NCBI GenBank assembly: GCA_035525455.1
Contig: DATLEF010000174.1
Location: forward strand, 1 to 64,000
Direction: 5' to 3'
Length of the DNA: 64,000 nt
Source of the DNA: JAQGMV01 sp035525455
GTDB taxonomy: Bacteria > Pseudomonadota > Gammaproteobacteria > Burkholderiales > SG8-41
Positions within the stretch are counted from its first letter, which is position 1. Each line of letters starts with the position of its first letter. The notes below the pieces were generated by a model that saw only the letters and a program-made list of their open reading frames with translations, did not search any database and had not been told where the DNA came from. Positions 1 through 8,185 of the stretch are shown piece by piece. The position numbers and the translations under genes are program-made.

Positions 1-1
1 A

Positions 2-424
2 GCACCGATTCCTGTGCGCGTCATCCGCCAGCCCTATTCGGATCTGGTTGCGAAAGTTGCACGCGAGCAACAAGTCGATGCAGCGCTACTCCACGCGGTC
101 GTGACGGTCGAATCGGGCTACAACGCCCGCGCCTTGTCAGCCAAAGGCGCGCGGGGATTGATGCAACTCATGCCCGGCACAGCCCAGCGTTTCGGGGTCA
201 AGGACAGTTGGAATCCGCTGCAGAACCTCCGCGGCGGCGCGCGTTACCTGCGGCACCTGCTCTTGGTCTTCAACAACAATCTCAATCTGGCCCTCGCCGC
301 ATACAACGCCGGCGAAGGCGCTGTCATCGATTCCGGCCGCGCCATTCCGCCCTATCCGGAAACGCGCCAGTACGTCCCGCGCGTGCTCGAGCGCTATGAG
401 TTCTACCGCGGCACCCGGTCCTGA
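2..424 (+). CDS. Lytic transglycosylase, SLT domain (5' partial)
   Basis: Periplasmic murein lytic transglycosylase of the SLT/GH23 type, which cleaves the MurNAc-GlcNAc bond with formation of 1,6-anhydro ends. About 140 residues are visible and they form nearly a whole SLT domain: the catalytic Glu lies in VESGYN, followed by GLMQLMPGTA, then AYNAGEGAV, and a closing YVPRVL. The frame stays open to base 2 and no ribosome binding site precedes the GTG at 14, so the true N-terminus (expected signal peptide) is outside the window. A strong intrinsic terminator follows the stop codon. The domain call is firm; the exact subfamily is not. Confidence 0.88.
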   Translation, partial: APIPVRVIRQPYSDLVAKVAREQQVDAALLHAVVTVESGYNARALSAKGARGLMQLMPGTAQRFGVKDSWNPLQNLRGGARYLRHLLLVFNNNLNLALAAYNAGEGAVIDSGRAIPPYPETRQYVPRVLERYEFYRGTRS

Positions 425-444
425 ACGTCTGAACGCAACAAAAA

Positions 445-471
445 GGCCGCCTTTCGGCGGCCTTTTTTTTT
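445..471 (+). terminator. Intrinsic terminator after the transglycosylase
   Basis: A perfect 7-bp stem (445-451 with 456-462) with a TTTC loop is followed by nine T residues (463-471). It sits 21 bp after the transglycosylase stop. An A-run precedes the stem, so it may also work in the other direction for the minus-strand gene ending at 496. Confidence 0.9.
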
Positions 472-495
472 CGGCATCAAGCCGGTTCGATGGGC

Positions 496-873
496 CTATC
501 GCGTCGCGCCTACCGGTGCGCCGTCCATACCGGTGATATAGGCCGGGTCGACCAGTATCGGTTCGGGCTGGAGGGTCGTCGGGTTGATGATATTCGGATG
601 GAAACCCTGCACCAAGGGCCGCACGCCTTCCGGCTGCTGGACGAAAGGCACGACGCGGTTGGGGTTGAGCGGGTCGCGCTGCTCAGGCATCACAGGCGTG
701 CCGCCCGGAATGCGGCGCTCGAAAACTGTCTGATCCATAGCGACGCTCGGTGTGATGACGCCGCGATCGCTCGGATCGTCAGTCGGACTATTCGGGCCGG
801 CAGCGGTGGCCGGAAGCGCGAAAAACGCGCCTGCGAAAACGGCGCCAAATAACGACAATGTGCGTTTAGTCAT
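496..873 (-). CDS. Small exported proline-rich protein of unknown function
   Basis: A 125-residue protein that I do not recognise. It starts with MTKRTL and a clear Sec signal peptide (hydrophobic core GAVFAGAFFALPATAAG), so it is probably periplasmic or outer-membrane associated. The mature part is rich in Pro, Asn, Asp and Gly with no obvious domain. The start at 873 is preferred over an in-frame ATG at 903 because GAGGAG lies 7 bases upstream and the signal peptide begins here. It lies downstream of the EF-hand gene on the same strand, with a 78-bp gap, so the two may be co-transcribed. Confidence 0.7.
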   Translation of the reverse strand: MTKRTLSLFGAVFAGAFFALPATAAGPNSPTDDPSDRGVITPSVAMDQTVFERRIPGGTPVMPEQRDPLNPNRVVPFVQQPEGVRPLVQGFHPNIINPTTLQPEPILVDPAYITGMDGAPVGATR

Positions 874-951
874 GTTCAAACTCCTCAATCGATGGGATTG
901 CATGGGCTCACCTTTACCTCTGGCAATCCCTGTGCCGCTGGCGGTTCCGTG

Positions 952-1293
952 TCAGCGGCTGACCGAACTCTCCGGCGCCGAGAAAAGCTTTTCGAATTCG
1001 CCGAAGTTGAGCTTGCCGTCGCGATCAGCGTCGGCTTCCTTGAAACGGCGTGCCAGGCCGAGATCATATTGTTCGAGCTCGGCACGGCTCAGGAGACCGT
1101 CTTTATCGCGGTCCGCACGCAGCATGGCGCTCAAGGCGTGCGATTGAAAGAAACTGGCGCGGTTGTCGGCAGCCGCGCCGTTGGACTTGCCCACTCCTGC
1201 GGCGCTGTCGTTTCCGCCAGCACCTGCACCGAGTAGTGCCGCGCTCAAAAGCGCGATGGCCAGCCTTCCCTTGAGACGACTTGGGTTGCTCAT
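952..1293 (-). CDS. Exported EF-hand calcium-binding protein
   Basis: A 113-residue protein with an N-terminal signal or anchor segment (LAIALLSAALLGAGAGG) followed by two EF-hand loops near the C-terminus: DRDKDGLLSRAEL and DADRDGKLNFGEF. Both loops carry acidic or oxygen-donating residues at positions 1, 3, 5 and 12, so calcium binding outside the cytoplasm is likely. The start at 1293 is supported by GAGGAGGCGAG directly upstream; an in-frame start 72 bases earlier would bury the signal peptide. The partner and physiological role are unknown. Confidence 0.78.
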   Translation of the reverse strand: MSNPSRLKGRLAIALLSAALLGAGAGGNDSAAGVGKSNGAAADNRASFFQSHALSAMLRADRDKDGLLSRAELEQYDLGLARRFKEADADRDGKLNFGEFEKLFSAPESSVSR

Positions 1294-1562
1294 CTCGCCT
1301 CCTCGTTGCCGGTCGTTGAAATAATGTCGGCGATCTACCCCTCGCAACATCCGTACCTCAATCAAAGAATGAAATCAGATCAGGTGCTTATGTCACGACT
1401 ATTAAGTCTAAGTCGAAGAAAGAGGGCTAACATGCAGCGCGGCTGTCGCTTACGCGCGACGTGCCATCCCCGCGACTGCGCAAGTGCCTGCGTTTGCAGC
1501 CTTCTTGCGGTCGGGTGAGGACGACAGGTTTGTGACTTGGTGGAGGGGCAGAGCCGTGAAAA
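1294..1562. other. Intergenic region without a recognised gene
   Basis: About 270 bp between the start of the EF-hand gene and the 3' end of the methyltransferase gene, both on the minus strand. It must hold the promoter of the EF-hand gene. Short frames exist here, but none has a ribosome binding site, signal peptide or recognisable domain. I see no hairpin terminator for the methyltransferase. Confidence 0.5.
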
Positions 1563-2420
1563 TCAGCGTGTTGCCGTCGTCGCGGACTTCACTTTGGTGG
1601 CAGTCCATCCCAGAGTGCGCGAGGCGCGGACGGCCTCACCGTGCATGCGGCCGCCTTCCACTGTGCCGCTAAAATCGTAAGCCGCACCGCCGAGCACAAG
1701 CTTGAAGCGGAGGCGGTCGCCTTCGAGTCTGCCATCGGCGATGTTGGCGCGTTTGCCGCGCACCGTCGCGTGCCCTTCGACGTACTGGAATTGCTGTTCG
1801 AATGCGACTGCGAGCGGTTGCGGCGCGAGCTCTGGGATGTTCACGTGCCACGCGCCTTGCAACTGAGCGGGCACGACCCAGTAGAAAATCGTCGATTTCC
1901 AGTTGCCAGCGGTGCCGTATTTTTCCGGCACGTCGACATTGGCCTGGCGGTCCGGCTTCCAGTCCGCGAACGGAAAATCGTGCGAAACGATCCGTGTCCC
2001 CGGTTTCAGCTCGCTAAGAAATTTGGTTTGCAGCGACTGCATCATGCCCGGCAGCAGATACAGCGTGACGACGCTCGCTTCCTCGATACGCGCCTGCATC
2101 ACGTCCTGCTCTCGGAAGCTCACGCGCTCGCCAAGACCGCGGCGCTGCGCTTCGGCGTTGCTCTGCTGGACGAGCTCCGGATCGATGTCGACGCCAAACC
2201 CGCGCGCGTTGTAGCGTTGCGCGGCCGTCAGCACGATGCGTCCATCGCCCGAACCGAGATCGATCACGAAATCGCGCGGCCCGACTTTCGCGAAATCGAG
2301 CATCGCATCGACCACGGCTTGCGGGGTCGGAACGTACGGTCCCCCGGTGCGCTCGAATTCGGCGGCGCCGAGCACCGCCGCGGCAAGCGTCAGCACTACT
2401 GCTGAGAGCGATTGCAGCAC
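1563..2420 (-). CDS. Exported class I SAM-dependent methyltransferase-like protein
   Basis: A 285-residue protein with a Rossmann methyltransferase core. Motif I is VIDLGSGDGRIV, with an acidic loop-2 residue in GFGVDIDPE and a motif-II-like EQDVMQA segment. The PYVPTPQAVVDAML segment before motif I resembles small lysine-methyltransferase-like families. The N-terminus (SLSAVVLTLAAAVLGAAEF) looks like a cleavable signal peptide, which is odd because S-adenosylmethionine is cytoplasmic. The C-terminal half (about 180-285) has no family I recognise and may be a separate beta-rich domain. The start is a GTG at 2420; no better in-frame ATG lies upstream. The gene is divergent from the amidohydrolase at 2519. 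Confidence 0.75.
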   Translation of the reverse strand: MLQSLSAVVLTLAAAVLGAAEFERTGGPYVPTPQAVVDAMLDFAKVGPRDFVIDLGSGDGRIVLTAAQRYNARGFGVDIDPELVQQSNAEAQRRGLGERVSFREQDVMQARIEEASVVTLYLLPGMMQSLQTKFLSELKPGTRIVSHDFPFADWKPDRQANVDVPEKYGTAGNWKSTIFYWVVPAQLQGAWHVNIPELAPQPLAVAFEQQFQYVEGHATVRGKRANIADGRLEGDRLRFKLVLGGAAYDFSGTVEGGRMHGEAVRASRTLGWTATKVKSATTATR

Positions 2421-2518
2421 GGTTTTGCGGACATCGAGGTATGCGGTGACATTTCGCGAGCCGAGTCAGCTCGAAGTATAAGCTACGATCCGCTACCCCA
2501 ATATTCCCAGGAATACCT

Positions 2519-3424
2519 GTGATTAAAGCGCTTCCGCACGCCACCTCCGACGTGGCACCCCTTTGTGCAGCGCCCGATGCACAACCACGCAGACCGCGCG
2601 TCGCGATGCCGCGCAATGCATGCGACACGCACGCGCATATCTGCGGGCCGATCCGCGTGCATCCCTATTCGGAACGGCGCGTGTACACGCCGCCGGACGC
2701 GCTCCTGCCCGCGTACTCGCATGTGCTGAATACGCTGGGTATCGACCGCGCGGTGCTCGTGCAGCCGAGCGTGTATGGCACCGACAACACCGTGATGCTC
2801 GAGGCGATGCGCCAGATGGGAGGGCGCTGTCGCGGCGTCGCGGTGGTGGACGACAACATTGCCGACACCGAGCTCGAGCGGCTGCATCAGGCCGGTGTGC
2901 GGGGCGTGCGCGTCAATGTCGTCGACGTCGCCGAAGCAAAAGGCGTCATCGCCATGCCAGCGCTCGAGCGTGTGGCCAACCGCATCAAACGCTACGGCTG
3001 GCACGTGGAATTTCTGATGCACGCTGACGAATTTCCGTCCCTCGACCAGGTGTTCGCGGCGTTTCCGGTCCCCATTGTGCTGGGACATCTGGGATACATG
3101 CAAACCGACAAGGGAGTCGAAGCCGCGGGTTTCCAGGCGCTGCTGCGTCTGATGAAACTCGGCAAGGCATGGGTCAAGCTGACCGGTTCGTACCGCATAT
3201 CCGGCGAGCGTTTTCCACACCGGGACACTGTCGCTTTCGCGCAAGCACTCCTCGCTCACGCACCGCAGCGCGTGCTCTGGGGCACCGACTGGCCGCACGT
3301 CATGGTCAAAGGCACCATGCCGAACGACGGCGACCTTGCGGACCTGCTGCTCGACTGGGTTCCGGACGCCGGCGTGCGCGAGCAGGTGCTCGTACACAAT
3401 CCTGCAAATCTTTATGGCTTTTGA
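2519..3424 (+). CDS. Amidohydrolase-family hydrolase, LigI-like
   Basis: A 301-residue TIM-barrel metal-dependent hydrolase of the amidohydrolase-2 family. The metal-site motif DTHAHICGP lies near residue 36, and GTDWPH near 260 carries the catalytic Asp. Overall layout and length resemble 2-pyrone-4,6-dicarboxylate lactonase (LigI) and related dicarboxylate-lactone or amide hydrolases. The start is a GTG with a weak AGGA upstream. It converges on the tctA-like gene and overlaps its 3' end by 13 bp. Close linkage to TctAB and a fumarylacetoacetase-family enzyme suggests catabolism of an imported organic acid; the actual substrate is inference only. Confidence 0.82.
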   Translation: MIKALPHATSDVAPLCAAPDAQPRRPRVAMPRNACDTHAHICGPIRVHPYSERRVYTPPDALLPAYSHVLNTLGIDRAVLVQPSVYGTDNTVMLEAMRQMGGRCRGVAVVDDNIADTELERLHQAGVRGVRVNVVDVAEAKGVIAMPALERVANRIKRYGWHVEFLMHADEFPSLDQVFAAFPVPIVLGHLGYMQTDKGVEAAGFQALLRLMKLGKAWVKLTGSYRISGERFPHRDTVAFAQALLAHAPQRVLWGTDWPHVMVKGTMPNDGDLADLLLDWVPDAGVREQVLVHNPANLYGF

Positions 3425-4935
3425 TCGTCCAAGCCGACTTTCGATCGCCAATCGGCGCCTTTGCTGACGAGCGGTTTAAGACCGAGCACGAGCAGTATCG
3501 CGCCGAGCGCCAGCATCGTCGCCGCAATCGGGCGCTGAACGAATATCGAATAATCGCCCGCGCTCATCGCAAGCGATTGCCTCAGGCTCAGCTCGAGCAT
3601 GGGTGCGAGCACGAGGCCGAGAGCGACCGGCGCGAGGTCATAGCCGAATTTCCGCAGCCCGTAGCCGATCCCGCCCATGATGAGCATGATCCACACGTCG
3701 ACGACGCTGTTCGCGACCGAATAGCAACCGAGTATGCAGAAGCACAGAATCGCCGGGTACAGGTACGAATAGGGAATGCGCAGCAGATTGACGAACAAAC
3801 CGACGAGCGGCAGGTTCAAGATCAGAAGCACGGTATTTCCCACATACATGCTCGCGACAAACCCCCAGAAAAGCTCAGGCTGCTGCTGAATCAGCATCGG
3901 ACCCGGCGCGATCCCGTGCACCATGACTGCGGCGATCATCACCGCCGTGACGGGACCGGTCGGTATGCCCAGCGCCAGCATCGGCACGAACGCGCCCGTC
4001 GCGGCTGAATTGTTCGCCGACTCCGGACCCGCGACACCTTCGATCGCGCCTTTGCCGAAACGCTCCGGGTGTTTCGACAGACGCCGCTCGATGCCGTAGG
4101 AGACGAATGACGAAATCACGTGCGCGGAGCCCGGGATAATGCCGATCAGAAATCCAAGGAGGCTCCCGCGTGCAATAGGCGCGACCGAATCGCGAAGTTC
4201 GGCGCGCGAAGGCATGAGCTCGCGGAATTTCGGCCTTTGCACCGGGGGGCTCCCGGCCTGACCCGCCGTCAACAGGATTTCCGAGATACCGAACAACCCT
4301 ACCGCGACAGGCACGATACCGACGCCATCGCCCAGCTCGACAATGCCGAAGCTGAAGCGCGTATAGCCGCTCATTGCGTCGATGCCGATCATTCCCAGCA
4401 GCAGGCCGAATGCCGCCATCGCAAGCGTCTTCAGCATCGAGCCGCCGCTCATATAGGCAAGAATGAAAAAGCCCATGAGCAGCAGCGCGGTGTATTCGGG
4501 CGGCCCGAAGCGCAGTGCGAACGCAGCCAGCGTCGGTGCAAGCAGCATCAAACCCACGACGCCCAGCGTGCCGGCGACGAAAGATCCGATAGCCGCGATC
4601 GCGAGCGCTGCGCCCGCACGGCCGTTTTGTGTCATGGCGTACCCGTCGACGCACGTCATGACCGACGCGGCTTCGCCCGGAATGCGCATGAGTATCGAAG
4701 TCGTCGAGCCGCCGTACATGGCGCCGTAGTACACGCCGCCGAGCAGCACCATCGCGATAATCGGATTCAGACCGAATGTCGCCGGAAGCAGGAGACTGAT
4801 TCCGGCGAGCGGACCCAGTCCCGGCATCATTCCTACGAGCGTGCCGATGATGCAGCCGGCGAAGGCGTAACCGAGAACTTTCAGATCGAGGGCGACCTGA
4901 AAACCGAGCAGCAGGTTCTGCAGCGTCTCAGCCAT
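3412..4935 (-). CDS. tctA: Tripartite tricarboxylate transporter permease TctA
   Basis: A 507-residue polytopic inner-membrane protein, the large permease of a tripartite tricarboxylate (TTT) transporter. It takes substrate from a periplasmic Bug/TctC receptor and couples uptake to an ion gradient. The family signature is clear: GMMPGLGPLAGISLLLPATF near residue 40, a repeated Pro-Gly element in IGIIPGSAHV, and many hydrophobic helices. The length is normal for TctA. The tctB-like gene lies 66 bp upstream on the same strand. No tctC/bug gene is adjacent; the nearest receptor genes are near 42-44 kb. Confidence 0.93.
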   Translation of the reverse strand: MAETLQNLLLGFQVALDLKVLGYAFAGCIIGTLVGMMPGLGPLAGISLLLPATFGLNPIIAMVLLGGVYYGAMYGGSTTSILMRIPGEAASVMTCVDGYAMTQNGRAGAALAIAAIGSFVAGTLGVVGLMLLAPTLAAFALRFGPPEYTALLLMGFFILAYMSGGSMLKTLAMAAFGLLLGMIGIDAMSGYTRFSFGIVELGDGVGIVPVAVGLFGISEILLTAGQAGSPPVQRPKFRELMPSRAELRDSVAPIARGSLLGFLIGIIPGSAHVISSFVSYGIERRLSKHPERFGKGAIEGVAGPESANNSAATGAFVPMLALGIPTGPVTAVMIAAVMVHGIAPGPMLIQQQPELFWGFVASMYVGNTVLLILNLPLVGLFVNLLRIPYSYLYPAILCFCILGCYSVANSVVDVWIMLIMGGIGYGLRKFGYDLAPVALGLVLAPMLELSLRQSLAMSAGDYSIFVQRPIAATMLALGAILLVLGLKPLVSKGADWRSKVGLDDQKP

Positions 4936-5001
4936 GACGCGATTCGAGGGAGCTCACCATCGCTGCCGCGGCCGGGGGACTCGCGCAATAGTCGCGTGCT
5001 T

Positions 5002-5469
5002 TCACCAGCCGAATGGTCCGCGAGGCAGCGGCACGCGCAGCAGCGTCGCAATGAAATAAAACGACAGCAGTGAAAAGCCCAAAGCGACGGTCACCACATG
5101 AAGCGGGGGCCTACGTTCGAGCACCCCTAAAAAAAAGACCAGCAGCGCCGTGATCGTGATCCGATAGCCCAGCGGCTCGAGCGCATACGTCGCGACCGCG
5201 CACGCAGCGAGGATCATGAACGCACGTCGCGCTTCAGGCCAGCGCGTCTCGCCGAGCGGTTGCGAACGCCTCCCGCCGAACGCGATCGCCAAACCGAGGA
5301 TCGCGAGAAACACCGCAATCAGCAGCGGCGTGTAGCCGGGGCCCGGCTCCTGCAAGCTGCCAATGGGATACGTGCGGTTCTGCCAGCCGGCGAAAAGCGC
5401 CAGCGCAAAAAGCATCAGGCCGGAGAGCTGATCGTTGCGCAGCCGCAGCCGCTCGGAGTCTCGCGCCAT
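5002..5469 (-). CDS. tctB: Tripartite tricarboxylate transporter small permease TctB
   Basis: A 155-residue membrane protein with four hydrophobic segments and the EPGPGYTPLL motif, typical of the TctB small subunit of TTT transporters. It lies directly upstream of the TctA gene and 24 bp downstream of the fumarylacetoacetase-family gene, so the three probably form one minus-strand operon. TctB is usually poorly conserved, so the call rests on size, topology and position. Confidence 0.88.
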   Translation of the reverse strand: MARDSERLRLRNDQLSGLMLFALALFAGWQNRTYPIGSLQEPGPGYTPLLIAVFLAILGLAIAFGGRRSQPLGETRWPEARRAFMILAACAVATYALEPLGYRITITALLVFFLGVLERRPPLHVVTVALGFSLLSFYFIATLLRVPLPRGPFGW

Positions 5470-5493
5470 GCGGGCCGCCTGGACGCGCTCGCT

Positions 5494-6381
5494 TCAGCTC
5501 ACCGGATTCGTGAGCGTGCCGATCGGATCGATCGTAATCGCGACCACATCGCCCACCTTGAGGAATTTCGGCGGATCGAATCCGATTCCCACACCTGCGC
5601 AAGTGCCGGTCGCTATGAGGTCTCCGGGCTCGAGCGTCATTACTTTGGACAGCGTTTCGATGAGCGTCGGGATGTCGAATATGAGCTGGCTGACGTAGGC
5701 GTCCTGGCGTATTTCGCCATTCACCTTCGTCACGAGCCTCAGCTGCGTCACGTCCTCGATGTCGTCTGCGGTGACGATGCACGGTCCCATGGGGCAATAG
5801 CCGTCGAGGCTTTTGCCGAGGAACCACTGCTTGTGACTGCTTTGCAGGGTACGCGCGGTCGCGTCGTTGACGATCGTGTAACCGTAGACGTGATGAAACG
5901 CGCGCGCCTGGTCGATGTCACGGCCGCCTTCGCCGATAACGACTGCGAGCTCGCCTTCATAATCGGTCGAGTTCGTATAGTCGTTGGCGCTGGGAATCGG
6001 CTCACCCGGGCCGATCACCGAGTTCGGCCACTTGGTGAATATGATCGGCAATTCGGGAATCGCGTCTTTTCCACCGCTTGCATCGAAGCCGCTGTTATGG
6101 AATTCGCGCGCGTGGTCGTGATAGTTCTTACCGACGCACAGTATGTTCTTCGCAGGCCGCGGAAATGGCGCGTGTACCTTCACCGCCGATGCGGCTATGC
6201 GATTTTCGCCGCTTTTTACCGCACGCCGCGCACGCTGCAGTCCGTTCTTGCCCAGCGCGACGAACTGCGTCATGTCCTTCGGCAGACGGCTCGCGGCAGT
6301 AATGTCGACGATCGTGTCGGACTCCGCGTCGTGCACGCCGATGCGCATGCCCTGGTCGTCGGAAAAAGTCACGAGTCGCAT
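5494..6381 (-). CDS. Fumarylacetoacetate hydrolase family protein
   Basis: A 295-residue protein of the FAH fold, a group including hydrolases, decarboxylases and isomerases acting on 2-oxo or 2,4-dioxo acids. Key segments are KNILCVGKNYHDHA near residue 80, DYEGELAVVIG near 145 (acidic metal ligands), NDATARTLQ, and GDLIATGTCAGVG. The size fits single-domain enzymes such as 5-carboxymethyl-2-hydroxymuconate isomerase/decarboxylase or acylpyruvase types. It is the first gene of the apparent operon with tctB and tctA, so it likely acts on whatever that transporter imports. The precise reaction cannot be read from the sequence. Confidence 0.88.
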   Translation of the reverse strand: MRLVTFSDDQGMRIGVHDAESDTIVDITAASRLPKDMTQFVALGKNGLQRARRAVKSGENRIAASAVKVHAPFPRPAKNILCVGKNYHDHAREFHNSGFDASGGKDAIPELPIIFTKWPNSVIGPGEPIPSANDYTNSTDYEGELAVVIGEGGRDIDQARAFHHVYGYTIVNDATARTLQSSHKQWFLGKSLDGYCPMGPCIVTADDIEDVTQLRLVTKVNGEIRQDAYVSQLIFDIPTLIETLSKVMTLEPGDLIATGTCAGVGIGFDPPKFLKVGDVVAITIDPIGTLTNPVS

Positions 6382-6450
6382 TCAGGATTCCTCCGTGAGT
6401 TGCACCGCATTCGAATGGCGCGCCAGTATGCTCGGCGCCCACGCCGCGCG

Positions 6451-7749
6451 TCAATGCGGCGACGTGCCCTCTTCCGCCCGTGCGGCGCGGCGATCGTGTG
6501 CTAGCCCGAGCATGCGCGCGACGAATATCCAGAGCACGCAAATCGGCACCGCGGTGAGCGCAATTGCGGCAAGCTCGAGGCCTGCTGCGCGCAGGGCGTT
6601 GAAGAGCCAACCGTTCGCGGCATCGGCGCCGCGAAACACGACGCCGTCGATCACGTACTTCGCTTTGTATTTTTCTTCTCTGCCGAGTACGGTGAACAGT
6701 ACTTCACGCGCCGGATTCGAGACAGCGAAGTTGGCGGTCCGCTGCAGCGCCTGCAGAGCGATCACGAGCGAGAGCACCGGATGCAATGCCAGCGCCACGA
6801 ACCCGACCGTAAACACGAAAGGCAGCAGAGCGGCTGCGGTTCCCACTCCGAAGCGTTTCATGACTCTGCCCGTCAGCAGTACCTGCACGAGCACCGTGAG
6901 CACACCGGCCGCGAGATCGATAGACGCGAATATCCGCGTTCTGACGGCGGGATCGTCCGAGGCCGCCGCAACGATGTTCGCCTGTTGAAAATAGAGAAAC
7001 GTTCCGGCGAGAGAGAGCAGAAAAACCCACAGCGCGATGCCTGCGAGGTACGGCGTTCTCGCGAGCAGCGCGAACCCGGCAAGCGCACCGCCGCCGATCG
7101 GTTCCTGAGTCGCGGAGGTGCGTTGTTCGCGGTCCGTGCGCTCAGGCGCTGCCGATTCCAGCCTCCACGCACAAAAAATCGCGGCTTCGAGCAGCAGCAC
7201 CGCAACGAGGAGCAGGTTCACTGCACCCAGCGGTCCTGCGAGCCCTACCGTCAGCGCAGGGCCGCACAGGGCGCCGGCGGAGCCGCCTGCGGCAATGAAG
7301 CCGAAAAGCCGCTTCCCCTGTTCGCTCGCAAAGACGTCGGCCATGAACGACCAGAAGACGGAAACCGCAAAGAGATTGAAGACGCTGATCCAAACGAAGA
7401 AAACACGGGCGACGTGGACTCGGCTCACGTCGAACACGAGCAGGATCCAGAAAATGACGATATTTGCGACGAAGAAATGGTAGACGAGTGGAATGAAGCG
7501 TCGACGTGGAAGGCGTGCGACGACCGCGCCGAAAAGCGGCACGGCGGCCAGCATCACGACGAAGGTTGCGCTGAAGAGCCAGTGAAGATTGCGTACTCCG
7601 CCGGCGATGCCCATTTCGTCGCGGAGCGGACGCAGCACGTAGTAGGCCGCCAGCAGACAGAAGAAATAAGCGAACGACCAGGCGAGCGCGCGCACCTCGT
7701 CGGGACGCACCTGCACGAGGCGGTCGAGCCCGCGGCGCAGAACGTTCAT
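6451..7749 (-). CDS. MFS-type carrier resembling NTP/NDP exchange transporters
   Basis: A 432-residue membrane protein with about 12 hydrophobic helices. The N-terminal segment AYYVLRPLRDEMG resembles the ADP/ATP translocase-like (Tlc/Npt) branch of transporters best known from Rickettsia and Chlamydia. Free-living proteobacteria also carry relatives whose substrates are mostly untested. Other cues are FWSFMADVFASEQGKRLFGF with a following glycine-rich helix, and REEKYKAKYVIDGVVFRGAD near residue 365. Family assignment is reasonable; nucleotide transport is an inference. The gene stands alone, and the terminator region at 7797-7821 lies upstream. Confidence 0.72.
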   Translation of the reverse strand: MNVLRRGLDRLVQVRPDEVRALAWSFAYFFCLLAAYYVLRPLRDEMGIAGGVRNLHWLFSATFVVMLAAVPLFGAVVARLPRRRFIPLVYHFFVANIVIFWILLVFDVSRVHVARVFFVWISVFNLFAVSVFWSFMADVFASEQGKRLFGFIAAGGSAGALCGPALTVGLAGPLGAVNLLLVAVLLLEAAIFCAWRLESAAPERTDREQRTSATQEPIGGGALAGFALLARTPYLAGIALWVFLLSLAGTFLYFQQANIVAAASDDPAVRTRIFASIDLAAGVLTVLVQVLLTGRVMKRFGVGTAAALLPFVFTVGFVALALHPVLSLVIALQALQRTANFAVSNPAREVLFTVLGREEKYKAKYVIDGVVFRGADAANGWLFNALRAAGLELAAIALTAVPICVLWIFVARMLGLAHDRRAARAEEGTSPH

Positions 7750-7796
7750 GCTTTGACGGCTCGATGCGGACTTCTGCGGCCCACGGATCTACTCAG

Positions 7797-7821
7797 AAAA
7801 AAGGGCGCTCGAGGCGCCCTT
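7797..7821 (-). terminator. Intrinsic terminator of the Lys/Met-rich peptide gene
   Basis: Read on the minus strand, an 8-bp stem (7814-7821 with 7801-7808, 5-nt loop) is followed by a T-run (complement of the A-run 7797-7802). It lies about 20 bp after the stop of the small gene at 7842 and insulates the carrier gene downstream. Confidence 0.88.
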
Positions 7822-7841
7822 TGTGCTTAGTAAAGTCTCAC

Positions 7842-8078
7842 TTAATTCTTTTCGGCTCTGGCAGCCCGCTTCGCCTTCTTCGGTTCGTCCTTCGGCATAT
7901 CGGCCTTCGCCTCAGCCTTTGCTTCGGCTTTCATTTCGGCTTTGGTCGGGGCCTTCGGTGCATCTTTTTTCATTTCATCTTTTTTCATTTCGTCTTTCTT
8001 CATCGCGTCAGCGGCATATGCGCCGGCGAACGCTACGGACATGAACCCCGCAACGACTGCAATCAGCAGCTTCTTCAT
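7842..8078 (-). CDS. Small exported Lys/Met/Ala-rich repeat peptide
   Basis: A 78-residue protein with a textbook signal peptide (KKLLIAVVAGFMSVAFAGAYA). The mature region is low-complexity and strongly charged: three tandem MKKDE-like units, then Lys/Ala/Glu-rich heptads and a basic tail (KKAKRAARAEKN). The DNA mirrors this with 15-nt direct repeats around 7964-8003. A good ribosome binding site (AGGGAGG) precedes the ATG, and a terminator follows, so it is a monocistronic gene. Similar short exported Lys/Ala-rich proteins are common in betaproteobacteria; none I know has a proven function. Confidence 0.75.
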   Translation of the reverse strand: MKKLLIAVVAGFMSVAFAGAYAADAMKKDEMKKDEMKKDAPKAPTKAEMKAEAKAEAKADMPKDEPKKAKRAARAEKN

Positions 8079-8185
8079 TATGAAACCTCCCTGTAGGTTT
8101 AACGGCTTGACGCCGAGCGCAAGACTACCACCGGCGTCCGCGAAGCGCTATACCAAGTGCATATCCGGGGACACGGCCGAAGCAA

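Noticed and set aside
3169..4008. Long plus-strand open frames opposite tctA and other genes
   Set aside because: They are antisense shadows with His/Arg-rich, low-complexity translations and no ribosome binding sites; the opposite strand holds clear families.
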